Below are positions 32,976 through 42,289 of a stretch of 50,000 nucleotides of DNA, piece after piece. The notes beneath the pieces are model-generated. The model was given only the letters and a program-made list of their open reading frames with translations, did no database searches and was not told the origin of the DNA. Position 1 is the first letter of the stretch; each line of letters starts with the position of its first letter. Source of the stretch: Adiantum capillus-veneris (Eukaryota; Streptophyta; Polypodiopsida; Polypodiales; Pteridaceae). The stretch spans positions 27,107,769-27,157,768 of the forward strand of contig CM043971.1 in the NCBI GenBank assembly GCA_014529385.2. The letters run 5' to 3'. The position numbers and the translations under genes are program-made.

Positions 32976-33840
32976 CAATAATCCTTGCAAAAATCAGCCC
33001 CCTCTCTCTCTCTTGGTCGACCCCCCTTGCTCATTAATCATGCTAGCATCCTATTGGACCTCCTCAAGCTTAGCCAATGACAATTAAGCAGCATAAGTGA
33101 TAGCCTTCTGAAATGTGTCCCCCTTTCCCCTTTTGTGAGAGCTTTAGGTAATTTAATAACTCAACTAAACTCTCATTGGACGCCTTTGCCTCCTGGCCAA
33201 TAGGAATTAGGCAAGCCATTGGGTTGTTGAATGCTCATTGGTCCCCTTGGGAGACTGTCCAATAGTCTTCTAGAGAGCTTAATTCCCATTGGTTATTTTA
33301 TTAAGTGTTTTGGAATTAATTAAATTATATTTACTCTACCCTAATTCTCATTGGTCCACCTCCAAGGCCATCCAATAGGATTTGAGTACACCTTGTTGGG
33401 CATCTGGGCTAGGGAGCTGACATGTTTCCCTCTTTCCCCTTGTGTACAAAGGGAGCTTGTGTGTGTGTGTGTGTGTGTGAGTTTCTCTCTCATCCCCTAT
33501 TTCTTGGGCTCGCACCCTCCTATGTAGGGCTTGACAAATTAAGACTTTTGGGACACACACAAAGCATCCAATTTTCCCTAATGTTGACCTTTGGACACAA
33601 CCTTTGACTTTTGGAACCTTAGCATTTTGGAAGTCTTAATGGGCTGAAGCTTAGGGTCTTTTAAGCCCATTGTTGCACATAGCTCTTTTGCAAATGGCCC
33701 GCCCTTTGAATCAATATTGTGGCCGGTCTGCTAACTTAACCAATGTTCTAGCTTTTTCTCCCCTGGCACTTCCCCATATTAAATGATCAGTTTAACATGA
33801 GAAAATCATTTAGGTGAATTAGACATTGATTATTATGACA
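32247..33840 (-). mobile_element. 5' LTR of the gypsy element
   Basis: The 1594-bp LTR is the partner of 19589-21190. It has (TG)n tracts at about 32946-32974 and 33458-33478 and the same CCAAT-box cluster. It ends TATTATGACA. Confidence 0.93.
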
Positions 33841-33845
33841 ACGAC

Positions 33846-34508
33846 TATGTTCTGTCAACAAGAAGGATGCTCAATAACCGTTCAAAGATGTAAGAGACGT
33901 CACCTAAAAAAGCAGGGAAAAGGAGACATTAATAATAAAAGAGTCCTTAAAATAGAGTGACGTGAGACGCAAGATGGACGGACACAATATGAATAGCAAA
34001 AAGCTAAATTTTCTCAAAGAGGTTGATGCCAAAATTAGAAAAGCGATCGCGGACGCTTCATGAAGACGCACGAGGACGAAAGCTGCGTCCAACTCAATTG
34101 TAGTAAAAACATCATAACTTTCTGTTGTGAACTGTGATTGACGCAAACCTAGAACTCAAATCGAAGAGCTTGAGGAGACGAACAAGTTTTGGATGTAAGG
34201 TGCCATGTATGTTGTTCTTGATTGGGCTTATCCCGTTTCTCCAAAGTTTGAGCAGAAGACCCCCAAAATTTGAGATGAAGTTCAGGGTGTCAAAAAATAA
34301 ATCAACAAGAAAACGTAATCAACGATTCATTATATCGATTAGCAATAAAAACCACACAAAACACTAATCATATTCTTCTTAAAACAAAACAATCACAATT
34401 AACAAGAGTCAATGCTCAAAAAAAAATTTGTAGCAATTTTGAATCTTACATGCGAATCGCATGCACATACTGTTTTGTCACCATGAATTGAATTGGCGTG
34501 TGATCGTT
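33846..34508 (-). other. 5' leader of copia-1
   Basis: This is the reverse complement of the copia-2 leader (about 21519-22200) with substitutions and small indels. It shows where the rest of copia-1 went after the gypsy insertion. Confidence 0.9.
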
Positions 34509-34509
34509 A

Positions 34510-34523
34510 CCACTCTAATACCA
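34510..34523 (-). other. Primer-binding site of copia-1
   Basis: On the reverse strand TGGTATTAGAGTGG abuts the 5' LTR. It has one C-to-T change from the copia-2 site. Confidence 0.88.
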
Positions 34524-34664
34524 TGTTGAGATGTAGAGAGAAAGAGAGAGAAGAGACAAGAGACACACCATGTACGCTCCCAAAGACTGATTCATATTGA
34601 GGACAAGATACAAATATATAGGTGAAACCAAGTTGAGTAGAGTGAGCCATATATAGCGCTAACA
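34524..34664 (-). mobile_element. 5' LTR of copia-1
   Basis: The 141-bp LTR starts TGTTGAGATGTAG on the plus strand and ends GCGCTAACA. It is closer to the copia-2 LTR than its own partner is in several positions. Confidence 0.93.
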
Positions 34665-34688
34665 TTGGGTGGGTGGGTGGGGGGGGGT
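34665..34688. repeat. G-rich tract
   Basis: Three TGGG repeats followed by a run of nine to ten G residues could form a G-quadruplex. The first five bases are the copia-1 target duplication. Confidence 0.8.
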
Positions 34689-35689
34689 TAATTTATGGCC
34701 AAGGAAACACATAGGTTATCCTTGGTTTGAGCTGTAAACTTATGCACAATAGAAGTCTTATAAGAAACAGAGCAAGAAGTGAGGCCTCTCACAATATTAT
34801 GAAAAAGCATTATGAGGTAGAAAAATCAACCATTGGGAGGAGGATGATGATGAGGACTTGTGTGATACATTTAAAGACTTATATTGAGGGACTGAGATAC
34901 ATGCCAGTATTTGAGATAGTGGCTTACATAAGAAACACATATATATATTTGGGAATTATATCATTCAGTATCTTTTCATCAGATAGGAGATGAAGAACCT
35001 TCTCAACATGCAATCACTAGCTATGTATGAATTATCAAGGCATGTGGCCTTGCATCAAACACTTACATTTGTGAACGAATGCAAGGTGAGATAATCGGTG
35101 GAGCACTGCTGAAAAACATCCTTAAGATTTGAAAAATGCTTTGGTCCACGACAATTGAAAAACCCATTACAACCATGTCATATGCCAAAGGTGATAATTC
35201 TATGGAAAGCATAGAAGGTGCATACTGAGTTTTCTAGTTGAATGTCTTCTTTGGGTGAGTCTTTTGGAGTGCATTGATTGCATCCAAGAAGGGAACGTGT
35301 ATGACAAGGAAGATGTACATGATTTTTTGCTTTCAAAGCATGCAAAAATGATGGGAGTAATTCAGATGCAAACAACTTGGATTTCAACAAAAAAATCTTG
35401 ATGTAAACACAAGATCATATCTTGAGAAGAAGCCCATTCCAACAATTAAGGTTGTGAAGGAAAACATACAATAGTCAAGTAGCTTCCATCACTCATGCAC
35501 AAAACTAACAATATTAATATTCCATAAAAAATACGATTCCTTTATTCATTGTCTCATTGTTATTTGTTGGCGTATAGGAGGAGGCAAGAAACTAACCAAG
35601 AAACTAACATAGTCTGGTGTACCAGTTTAATTTCTATGCACTACATTAGGTAGAAGCCTCAAAGACAATACAACAGGAAATGGAGCCCA
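34689..35689. other. Unrecognised stretch
   Basis: An 88-codon plus-strand frame (34727-34993) has no recognisable motif. No element ends were seen. Before copia-1 inserted, this DNA was continuous with 15162. Confidence 0.45.
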
Positions 35690-36126
35690 AACCAAGGCCA
35701 TACAACAAGATATTCAAGTTGCTAAGGATCACCAAAAGCATTATGCTGATTTAAAGCGATCTGACCGAATTTTTAAGAAGGGTGACAAGTTGTTTCTTCA
35801 CATCCGTCCGAAAAGAAGTTACCTATCCTTAGAAAAATTCAAAAAGCTGCATCCCAGGTATTGTGGTCCTTATGAGGTAATCAAAGTACTCATTGACCAA
35901 GCTTACATTTCAAATCCCAATCATGCTTTGGATGATGAACACATTGTAATGCAATAGCAAGGCATGCTTGAACTCCAACCAGATTGTATTCTTGAAACCA
36001 GAAAAAGAACCCTTATGAATAAAGTAATAAGAGAACATCTAGTAAAATGGAAAGACTATCCCAGAGAAGATGCCACTTGGGAAGATGAAACCTCTCTTCT
36101 CAAAAACTTTCCCAACTTTGGTTGAG
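35690..36126 (+). pseudogene. Chromovirus integrase C-terminus and chromodomain (copy A)
   Basis: The plus-strand frame carries QVAKDHQKHYADLKRSDRIF and FKKGDKLFLHIRPKRSYLSL, the integrase tail of plant chromoviruses. It then has HLVKWKDYPREDATWEDETSL, split here only by description. The W-K-D-Y-P and A-T-W-E residues form the chromodomain cage region. A TAG at about 35956 interrupts the frame. Compared with copy B at 44156-44648 it lacks about 63 bp between two CTTACA repeats near 35904. The rest of pol is absent. Confidence 0.88.
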
Positions 36127-36160
36127 AAGAGAACATCTTAAATTCTTAAGTTGGGGTGAT

Positions 36161-36235
36161 TGTAAAATTTCAAGCAGCTCTAATAAAGGAAAAATGTACA
36201 AGGCCTATTAAAAAAGACTTGGTTCTGAAAAATCA
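36161..36235 (+). mobile_element. Start of a chromovirus 3' LTR (copy A)
   Basis: TGTAAAATTTCAAGCAGC follows the purine-rich AAGTTGGGGTGAT and matches 44684-44754 over about 70 bp. Its right end cannot be fixed because the partner copy is cut by the CACTA insertion. It may continue into the AT-rich block. Confidence 0.7.
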
Positions 36236-36499
36236 ATGATAAATTGCCCAATTATAGCAAAGATTGGTATTTTTGGAATCTTACGCACGACAATACTATA
36301 GTTTACTAGAGAAGATTAGGCCATTCTCTGCTAGTAATTACTCTCTTATTTACTATTACAGTTTTGATCACTCAATCTTTAATTATAATTAATAATCTAA
36401 TAATGATTAACCTCTATTAGGATTAAAATTGATCAATTTTAACATTAATTAAAGAAAATTATATCATTACGCTTAGATAATTACAAGAAAATTTTTAGA

Positions 36500-37018
36500 G
36501 CTTTATTTAGACTTAAAATTTATGGGAAATTTTGCATGATAGTTGAATAAATCACAAGATAATTATGAATGTGAATAGATCATGATAATTAGCACATAAT
36601 TATTTAATTCATTTTACTAATTATTCTAGAGTAAAAATCTATTTTTAAGCTATAAATTAATCAAATTAATTAGTAAACATCAATTAGATATTTACCAAAA
36701 AAAGCTCTAAGTGTAAATAGCTTGAGATAATTATCTCATTATTATTTATCTAGTTTAAGTAATTATCTTAGTTTCAAAATCCTATTTTTGGCTAAACTTT
36801 AATCAAGATATTTAGTAGATATCATTAAAGATTAATGAGATATTTATCATAGAAATATATCAATGTAAATAAGCCAAGATAATTATTTAATTATTTAAAG
36901 TAATTATCGTAGACTAAAAATCCTATTTTTGATTGATATTTAATCGAGATAATTATTAAACATGGATAAAATTTAATGATATATTTATCAAAGAAATATA
37001 TTAGTGTTAATAATGACG
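36500..37018. repeat. AT-rich imperfect tandem repeat, ~141-bp period
   Basis: Three units are recognisable from the shared AAAATCCTATTTTT box at about 36633, 36775 and 36916. A more decayed unit lies near 36510. Each unit also contains TAATCRAGATAATTA-like and ATATTTATCAWAGAAATATA-like blocks. It may be internal to the chromovirus LTR. Confidence 0.7.
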
Positions 37019-37069
37019 GGTGTTATACAGCGCGTGGGACTCAGGATGAGCCACATTAGCCCATATTTT

Positions 37070-37219
37070 TGTTGAGCTTATATGTGAAGCTACTCAATAT
37101 ATGGATTCTCTATATATGGCACCTAGGTCCCCTCTATATATACAACATCTCATGTGTGTATTCTACACACTTTGGGGTTCTATTTTTGTGCTCTCTCTCT
37201 CTCTCTCTCTCTCTCAACA
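37070..37219 (+). mobile_element. 5' LTR of the non-coding element
   Basis: The 150-bp LTR starts TGTTGAGCTTATATGTGAAG and ends in (TC)n then CAACA. It contains TCTATATATACAAC as a possible TATA box. Confidence 0.9.
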
Positions 37220-37231
37220 TGGTATCAGAGC
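37220..37231 (+). other. Primer-binding site of the non-coding element
   Basis: TGGTATCAGAGC abuts the LTR and is a perfect match to the initiator-Met tRNA complement. Confidence 0.95.
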
Positions 37232-37261
37232 AGTACGTTTTTTGTTTTCGATTTCTCTCCT

Positions 37262-38061
37262 AATTGAAAGCGATTTTGCAGAAACTACCCACTAAAGCAG
37301 CGGAATCGATGTGGTCTACAACTTTGCAGAAGAAAGTTTTTTCAAATTATGCACCGATTTGGAGTTATCATTCGCGGACTGCGTACATACCTGAAAAGCA
37401 ATTTTCTCTTTTTGATCTTGTTTTTTCTGCTAATTAAAAATGATTTTGCAAAAAATACCCGTGAGAGGCACTGGAATCGATGTGGTCTACAACTTTGCAA
37501 ATGAAAGTTTTTTCAAATTCTGCACCGATTTTCAATTATCGTTCGCAGACTGCGTGCATACCTGAAAAGCAACTTTCACTTTTTCTTTTTGATTTTTCTA
37601 CTAATTGAAAACGATTTTGCAGAAACTATCCGCTGAAGGCACCGGAATCAATGTGGTCTACAACTTTGCAGAAGAAAGTTTTTTCAAATTCTGCACCGAT
37701 TTTGACTTATCATTCGTAGACTGCGTATATGCTTGAAAAGCAACTTCGCTTTTTGTTTTTGATTTTTCTCCTGATTGAAAACGATTTTGCAGAAACTAGT
37801 CGTCATCGGTATTGGAATTGATGTGGTCTACAACTTGGCAGAAGAAATATTTTCCAAATTTTGCACTGATTTTGAGTTATCGTTGGCGGACTGCATACAT
37901 GCCTTAAAAGCAACTTTTGTTTTTTTGATTTTTGATTTTTCTCCTCTACAACTTTGCAGAAGAAAGTTTCTCTAAATTTTGCACCGATTTTGGGTTATCG
38001 TCTGGGACTCCGTACATGTTTGAAAAGCAAAATTTTACTTTTTGCTTTCGATTTTTCTCAT
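37262..38061. repeat. ~170-bp tandem array, 4.7 units
   Basis: Units lie at 37262-37431, 37432-37602, 37603-37772 and 37773-37944, with a partial unit at 37945-38061. Each full unit begins RATTGAAAACGATTTTGCAG, then has GATGTGGTCTACAACTTTGC, GCACCGATTTTGAGTTATCG and CTGCGTACATACCTGAAAAG. The last unit lacks its first ~55 bp. Confidence 0.95.
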
Positions 38062-38284
38062 AATTGAAAACTTTTCAAGTATATTTTTTCTTCATCAATC
38101 ATATATTTGTTACTGATGTAACTTTGCTGCAGAAGCCAGTTACATATCGTTCCGATTCAGTCGAGCCGTTGTTGATCGTCCAAATTCTATCGAGCTACTA
38201 TTGGTACATGATCTTTTGTTATATGATATACTCGTTCATTGATTCTCGTATAATTATTTTTCTAGAGATATAGTTTATGTCGTT

Positions 38285-38890
38285 TTATTGACAATTTCTC
38301 ATTGATACCACAGTGATTTTGATGGTACCATGATGATGTTTTGTTAGTACTTTGGTCATGGTGATTTTCGTTGATATCATGATGATATTTTATTGATACT
38401 ATGGTTATTCTCGGTGTTGCCATGATGATATTTCATTGATCCCATGGTTATTCTCGGTGTTACCATGATGATATTTCGTTGATACCATGGTTATTCTCGG
38501 TGATGCCATGATGATATTTCGTTGATTCCATGGTGATTTTCGTTGATACTATGATGATGTTTTGTTGATACCATGGTTATTCTCGATGATACCATGATGT
38601 TGTTTTCGTTGATACCATGGTTATTCTCTGTGATGCCATGATGATATTTCATTGATTCCATGGTGATTTTTGTTGATAGAATGATGATGTTTCATTGATA
38701 CCATGGTTATTCTTGGTGATACCATGATGTTGTTTTGTTGATACCATGGTTATTCTCGGTGATACCATGATGTTGTTTCGTTGATACAATGATTATCCTA
38801 TGATGCTTTTCGTTGATACCATGATGATTTATTTATTTTTATTGATACAATGATGATATTTTGTTAATACTGTGATGATACTCATTGATA
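38285..38890. repeat. ~45-bp minisatellite, about 13 units
   Basis: The unit is built from TTGATACCATGGTTATTCTC and GGTGATGCCATGATGATATT with variants. Higher-order alternation is visible between ATTCTCGGTGAT and ATTTTCGTTGAT subunits. GATGCCATGATG recurs here and in the minisatellite at 3178-4165. Confidence 0.93.
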
Positions 38891-39515
38891 TCACTACGTT
38901 GATAAATGTCATTTTATGTAGTATGTACATATGTCATTTGCATCACGTATCATGCATCTTGTACTTTTTATGTTCATACTTTATGTCCACATATGTTGTC
39001 GTGCGTATATATGTCGTCAAAAGAGTGGTGTCGCGAACCATCTCTTATGGCATTGTGAATGTAATTATTTCACTAACGATGCTAATAATTTTCATGACTA
39101 TGTTTTTTGAGTCTATGATCTATGTAAGATTCATCAAAGAATTGATTTCATGAAGACAAACTTGGTGACAATAAAATATTTAGGAAGACATGTTTGGTGA
39201 TGCCATATTGATGACAACATGAAGATATGTTTGGTGATGCGATACTGATGATAAGCTACACAACAGATTCACGGAGACACTTCTGATTACGAGCTAATCG
39301 ATAGCCTTTACACCTCTTTATTGAACCTTTGTATCCATTATTGTATTTGATAGGATAGGAGTAATGTAATTCATTGTAAGAGGAGTGATGTAGCTCCTCA
39401 TAAACATTTGTATATTCAATGATTTTTATAATATAACGGTGGGTATATATAGAGCTGTGGGTTTTTCCCTTGATCCCCCAAGGGTTTTTTCATCCACAGT
39501 TAGGGACCCTTATTT

Positions 39516-39544
39516 GAGCGGGGGGGGGGGGGGGGGGGGGGGGG
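39516..39544 (+). other. Polypurine tract with a 25-G run
   Basis: GAGC is followed by G at 39520-39544. Family members have GAGTGGGGG. The expansion may be real slippage or an assembly artefact. Confidence 0.8.
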
Positions 39545-39685
39545 TGGGATTATATGTGAAGCTACTCAATATATGGCTTCTCTATATATGGAACCCAGGT
39601 CCCCTCTATATATACAACATCTCATGTGTGTATTCTACACACTTTGGGGTTCTATTTCTGTGCTCTCTCTCCCTCTCTCTCAACA
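39545..39685 (+). mobile_element. 3' LTR of the non-coding element
   Basis: The 141-bp LTR starts TGGGATTATATGTGAAGC, 3 bp shorter at the start than the partner and with a shorter (TC)n tract. The rest is nearly identical. Confidence 0.9.
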
Positions 39686-39765
39686 ATTTCTACTTTCTAG
39701 CTCACACAGACCCCACGAGCGGACTAGAGAAATTGATATAAGTAAAATATGAACTCACTGATTGC

Positions 39766-40071
39766 TCAAAATATCTGATCATTAACTCTTATGGTATCCC
39801 TCTTACCTTGGTTTCCAACACATAACACTCTAGGTAGTCCCTCTGGATCGTATCCATCAAAGACTCTCCTCTTGACGTATACCACATCTAAAGCTGCATC
39901 CATTTGATTTTTCTTCTTTACGGTATCCATTTCAAGGAGAGATTCTTGAACCAATTGAAGCATCTTCAAAAAATATGGAACTATTGACTTATCATCAAAA
40001 CCGTTTGCACTTAACTCTGCAATCATCTTCATCATCTGCTCTAAATTCTCCATCTTTACCTCCCACCCCAT
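39766..40071 (-). pseudogene. Possible gypsy gag N-terminal fragment
   Basis: The reverse-strand frame has a helical, acidic-basic N-terminus (MENLEQMMKMIAELS) and then KRRVFDGYDPEGL. The pattern (basic)-x-F-x-G-x-D-P-x-G is typical of the start of plant gypsy gag capsid domains. The expected Trp after the glycine is missing and similarity ends there. It could equally be an unrelated open frame. Confidence 0.3.
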
Positions 40072-40563
40072 CTCGTTTCACGTCGGGTTCACCAAAGCAT
40101 CGGGGGATATGTGCTCAAAATCTGAGCGTGGTTAGTGCTGGGCTGCTAACTGTGGGAGAAGAGAGAAATAAAAGATGCACTACACCGCAAAATTGTCAAG
40201 TAACCTCTTCGAAACATGAACAAAGTGCTCAAATAATTGAATCTTATGTTGCCAACAAGTCCGATGCACAATAGCCAAGGTGGTGCTATTAACAACACCA
40301 TTAACTTAATTAATTATGCATTAAAGAGTTTAAGCTCCCATTTACAGAATCTAGGAAGAATTAGTCTAGCCTACATTGATTCAAAATGTCCACCAATGAT
40401 CAGTATTGATGAACGTAAGACTAAACATGTTGAACTGCCCCAAAATATTCCCTTCTGCTTCTTTCTACTTATATTCTCGATCAGGAATGGCTTCCTCTTT
40501 CGCAAGAGAGAGAAAGAGTCGCTTGTTGTTGAGCTATAACCTCTTTGCTTTCTCCTTATGCAC
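40072..40563. other. Unrecognised stretch with coding-like plus-strand segment
   Basis: A plus-strand frame around 40282-40455 reads YALKSLSSHLQNLGRISLAY and CPPMISIDERKTKHVELPQN with normal-looking composition. I know no matching family, and flanking stops prevent a gene call. Confidence 0.35.
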
Positions 40564-40732
40564 CTCTCATTTTCCCCTCTCTTTGCATGCCGAGGATGAG
40601 AGAGAGAGCTACCCTTTGCTTCCTTTGCTGGCCGAGGACGAGAGAGAGAAAGACAAAGATTTCCTTTGTCTTTCTAGTCGAGGAAGAGAGAGAGAAAGAG
40701 AGAGATTTCCTTCCCTTGGTTTGCTTGCCAAG

Positions 40733-40775
<43 letters not shown>

Positions 40776-40830
40776 CCCTTGCTTTGCTTGCCAAGGATGA
40801 GAGAGATCGCGAGCCTCCATTGTACTTCCT
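40564..40830. repeat. Imperfect ~55-65 bp tandem repeat with (GA)n cores
   Basis: About five units combine CCTTTGCTT, TTGCY-x-CCAAGGACGA or GCCGAGGACGA, and GAGAGAGA runs. The longest pure (GA)n run is at about 40736-40770. Open frames here encode only RERER or SLSLS repeats. Confidence 0.8.
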
Positions 40831-42289
40831 TCCTCCTTGAGCCCTAAAACTCCCCTGCTCGTCACCTGCTTCCTCTTGCTTCGTTTCCTCCTTACCTTTC
40901 TAAAAATTAAACCCCCTCTAATTCCCTATAAATAAGCCCCTCCCGAACGCAGTCATGGCACTGTGACTGACGTGGCATGGGAGTGGGTCCTATGACATGG
41001 GAGCCGTTTTCATTAGAGTACCAAAACGGATAGAGAATGGTTCCAAAGCGGGCGCAAGGACCTGCTAAGGAGCTTTTGACTCTACGCGGTTCTCATTTGA
41101 CCCTCACACTGTCCACTGTGATCCTCCCTTCTCTCTCCCTTATGTTGTCTTTGCTGTCTACATTGCTTCCTCTCATTTCCCCCCCCCTTTCACACTTCAA
41201 GGTTTTCTTAATTAAAGTGGGTGTCCATTTCATGGGCGGCCACTACCCCAAACCCCTTGTATGGCCATTCTTTGTCTGCCTTTGGGTGGCCTTTGAAGCC
41301 GGGCAGCCCTCTCAAGCCGGGTAACCTGTTAACGGCACCGAATTTAGCATACATAAGGATCAAATCATTGCCTAGTTTGATAGCTTTCTTGAGTAGCCCC
41401 TATTGAGTTAGGCATATCCCAGAATCAATATGCTCCATGAGAAGACATTTCACATAAAGAGCTCATCAAGAACTTTTTGCGCTTTCATAACGGCACCACA
41501 TTTGGTATACGCATTGGCCAAAGCATTGTCGAGCTTCCATAATTGTTGACCTAAGCGTTGTCGAGCTACCATTTTTGCCTACCGAGCACACCCAACTACC
41601 AATGCACTACAAGTGATGACATTCGAGACATGATACTCCTCACTTATTCTACTGCATTCAAAACCCTTGCTGCAACTCAAAATTCCCAGATGGCACACCG
41701 ACTGAGTCGACTAGACTGGTACGGAATCGGCCCCCGATGAAATTTAATCTAGCGATATCTTGGTAACCGTAACTCCGATCACTGATCTGAAAAGACCGAC
41801 ACGCTCCACAAAGTGAGCACTTCAGGCTCATGCACTCACTTCATTTTCCCCCCTCAGCTACAATTACCCAATCTGATATGGATCTACAATTGACTCAAAA
41901 TTCAAACTACCATAACTTCTTCACCGTAGTGCTAATCGATGAGTCGTAAAGACAGGCGAGTAGAGCACTTCAAGAACTATAGTTCTAGATGATAATCTCC
42001 CATCTGTTCTCACTTCAAGCACACTTCTTTTTTATAATCATTAAGGCATCTGCTAGCCCTTTAAAGTTTCATTTGGCATACATTAATCATCAAACCTTGC
42101 ATGTTATCAAGCCCTGATCACTGATAGATAATCAAGTAGACTTCAATCAAGAACAATGTGCATCCTTCTGATAATTTTTCCACCATGGATGCGGAGCTCC
42201 ACGATAACGGTATCTTGGGAATGGACTAGTTAATAAAAAAGCAAGCTCATATCTATTGTATAGAGATTAGATTATCCTTTAAAAACAAA
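40831..42289. other. Unrecognised stretch, possible decayed LTR or leader
   Basis: TATAAATA at 40927 followed by a GC-richer segment is promoter-like. Sequences near 41755 and 41910 (ACCGTAACTCCGATCA and ACCATAACTTCTTCACCG) echo each other. The region may be the LTR and leader of the gypsy remnant that follows, but I found no match to that element's 3' LTR start. Confidence 0.35.

Larger units (their letters stand above)
19589..33840 (-). mobile_element. Ty3/gypsy element (chromodomain type) nested in copia-1 and split by copia-2
   Basis: The reverse-oriented element has LTRs 19589-21190 (3') and 32247-33840 (5'). ACGAC is duplicated at 19584-19588 and 33841-33845. It has a tRNA-Met primer site beside the right LTR and a purine tract beside the left one. 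Its own length is about 8.78 kb; the rest is copia-2. The order gag, protease, RT, RNase H, integrase, chromodomain-like tail places it among plant chromoviruses. The exact clade is uncertain. Confidence 0.95.
15168..34664 (-). mobile_element. Copia-1: Ty1/copia element split by a nested insertion
   Basis: The reverse-oriented element has its 3' LTR at 15168-15308 and its 5' LTR at 34524-34664. TTGGG flanks both sides (15163-15167 and 34665-34669). The body is in two pieces, 15168-19588 and 33846-34664. They join at ACGAC, which is duplicated around the gypsy insertion. Copia-2 of the same family retains the uninterrupted junction at about 22195-22205, serving as the empty-site reference. Its own length is about 5.24 kb. 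The LTRs differ at about 11 of 141 positions, so this is the oldest of the three nested elements. Confidence 0.95.
37070..39685 (+). mobile_element. Non-coding LTR retroelement carrying two tandem arrays
   Basis: The 2616-bp element has LTRs 37070-37219 and 39545-39685, a perfect tRNA-Met primer site and a polypurine tract made of 25 G residues. Imperfect flanking duplications ATTTT and ATTTC match at four of five bases. No gag or pol motif occurs inside. The interior is a ~170-bp array, a ~45-bp minisatellite and unique 3' sequence. Its short LTRs ending CTCTCTCAACA, its primer site and the conserved pre-polypurine-tract motif link it to copia-1/copia-2, which could supply proteins in trans. 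It resembles TRIM/SMART-type non-autonomous elements. Confidence 0.88.

Noticed and set aside
37262-38890. CRISPR-like array, because of regular repeats
   Set aside because: There are no constant short repeats with unique spacers. Units are contiguous, diverged and inside a eukaryotic LTR element.
40406-40865. Overlapping frames rich in RERERE or SLSLSL as possible charged or coiled-coil proteins
   Set aside because: They are translations of the GA-rich tandem repeat in different frames.
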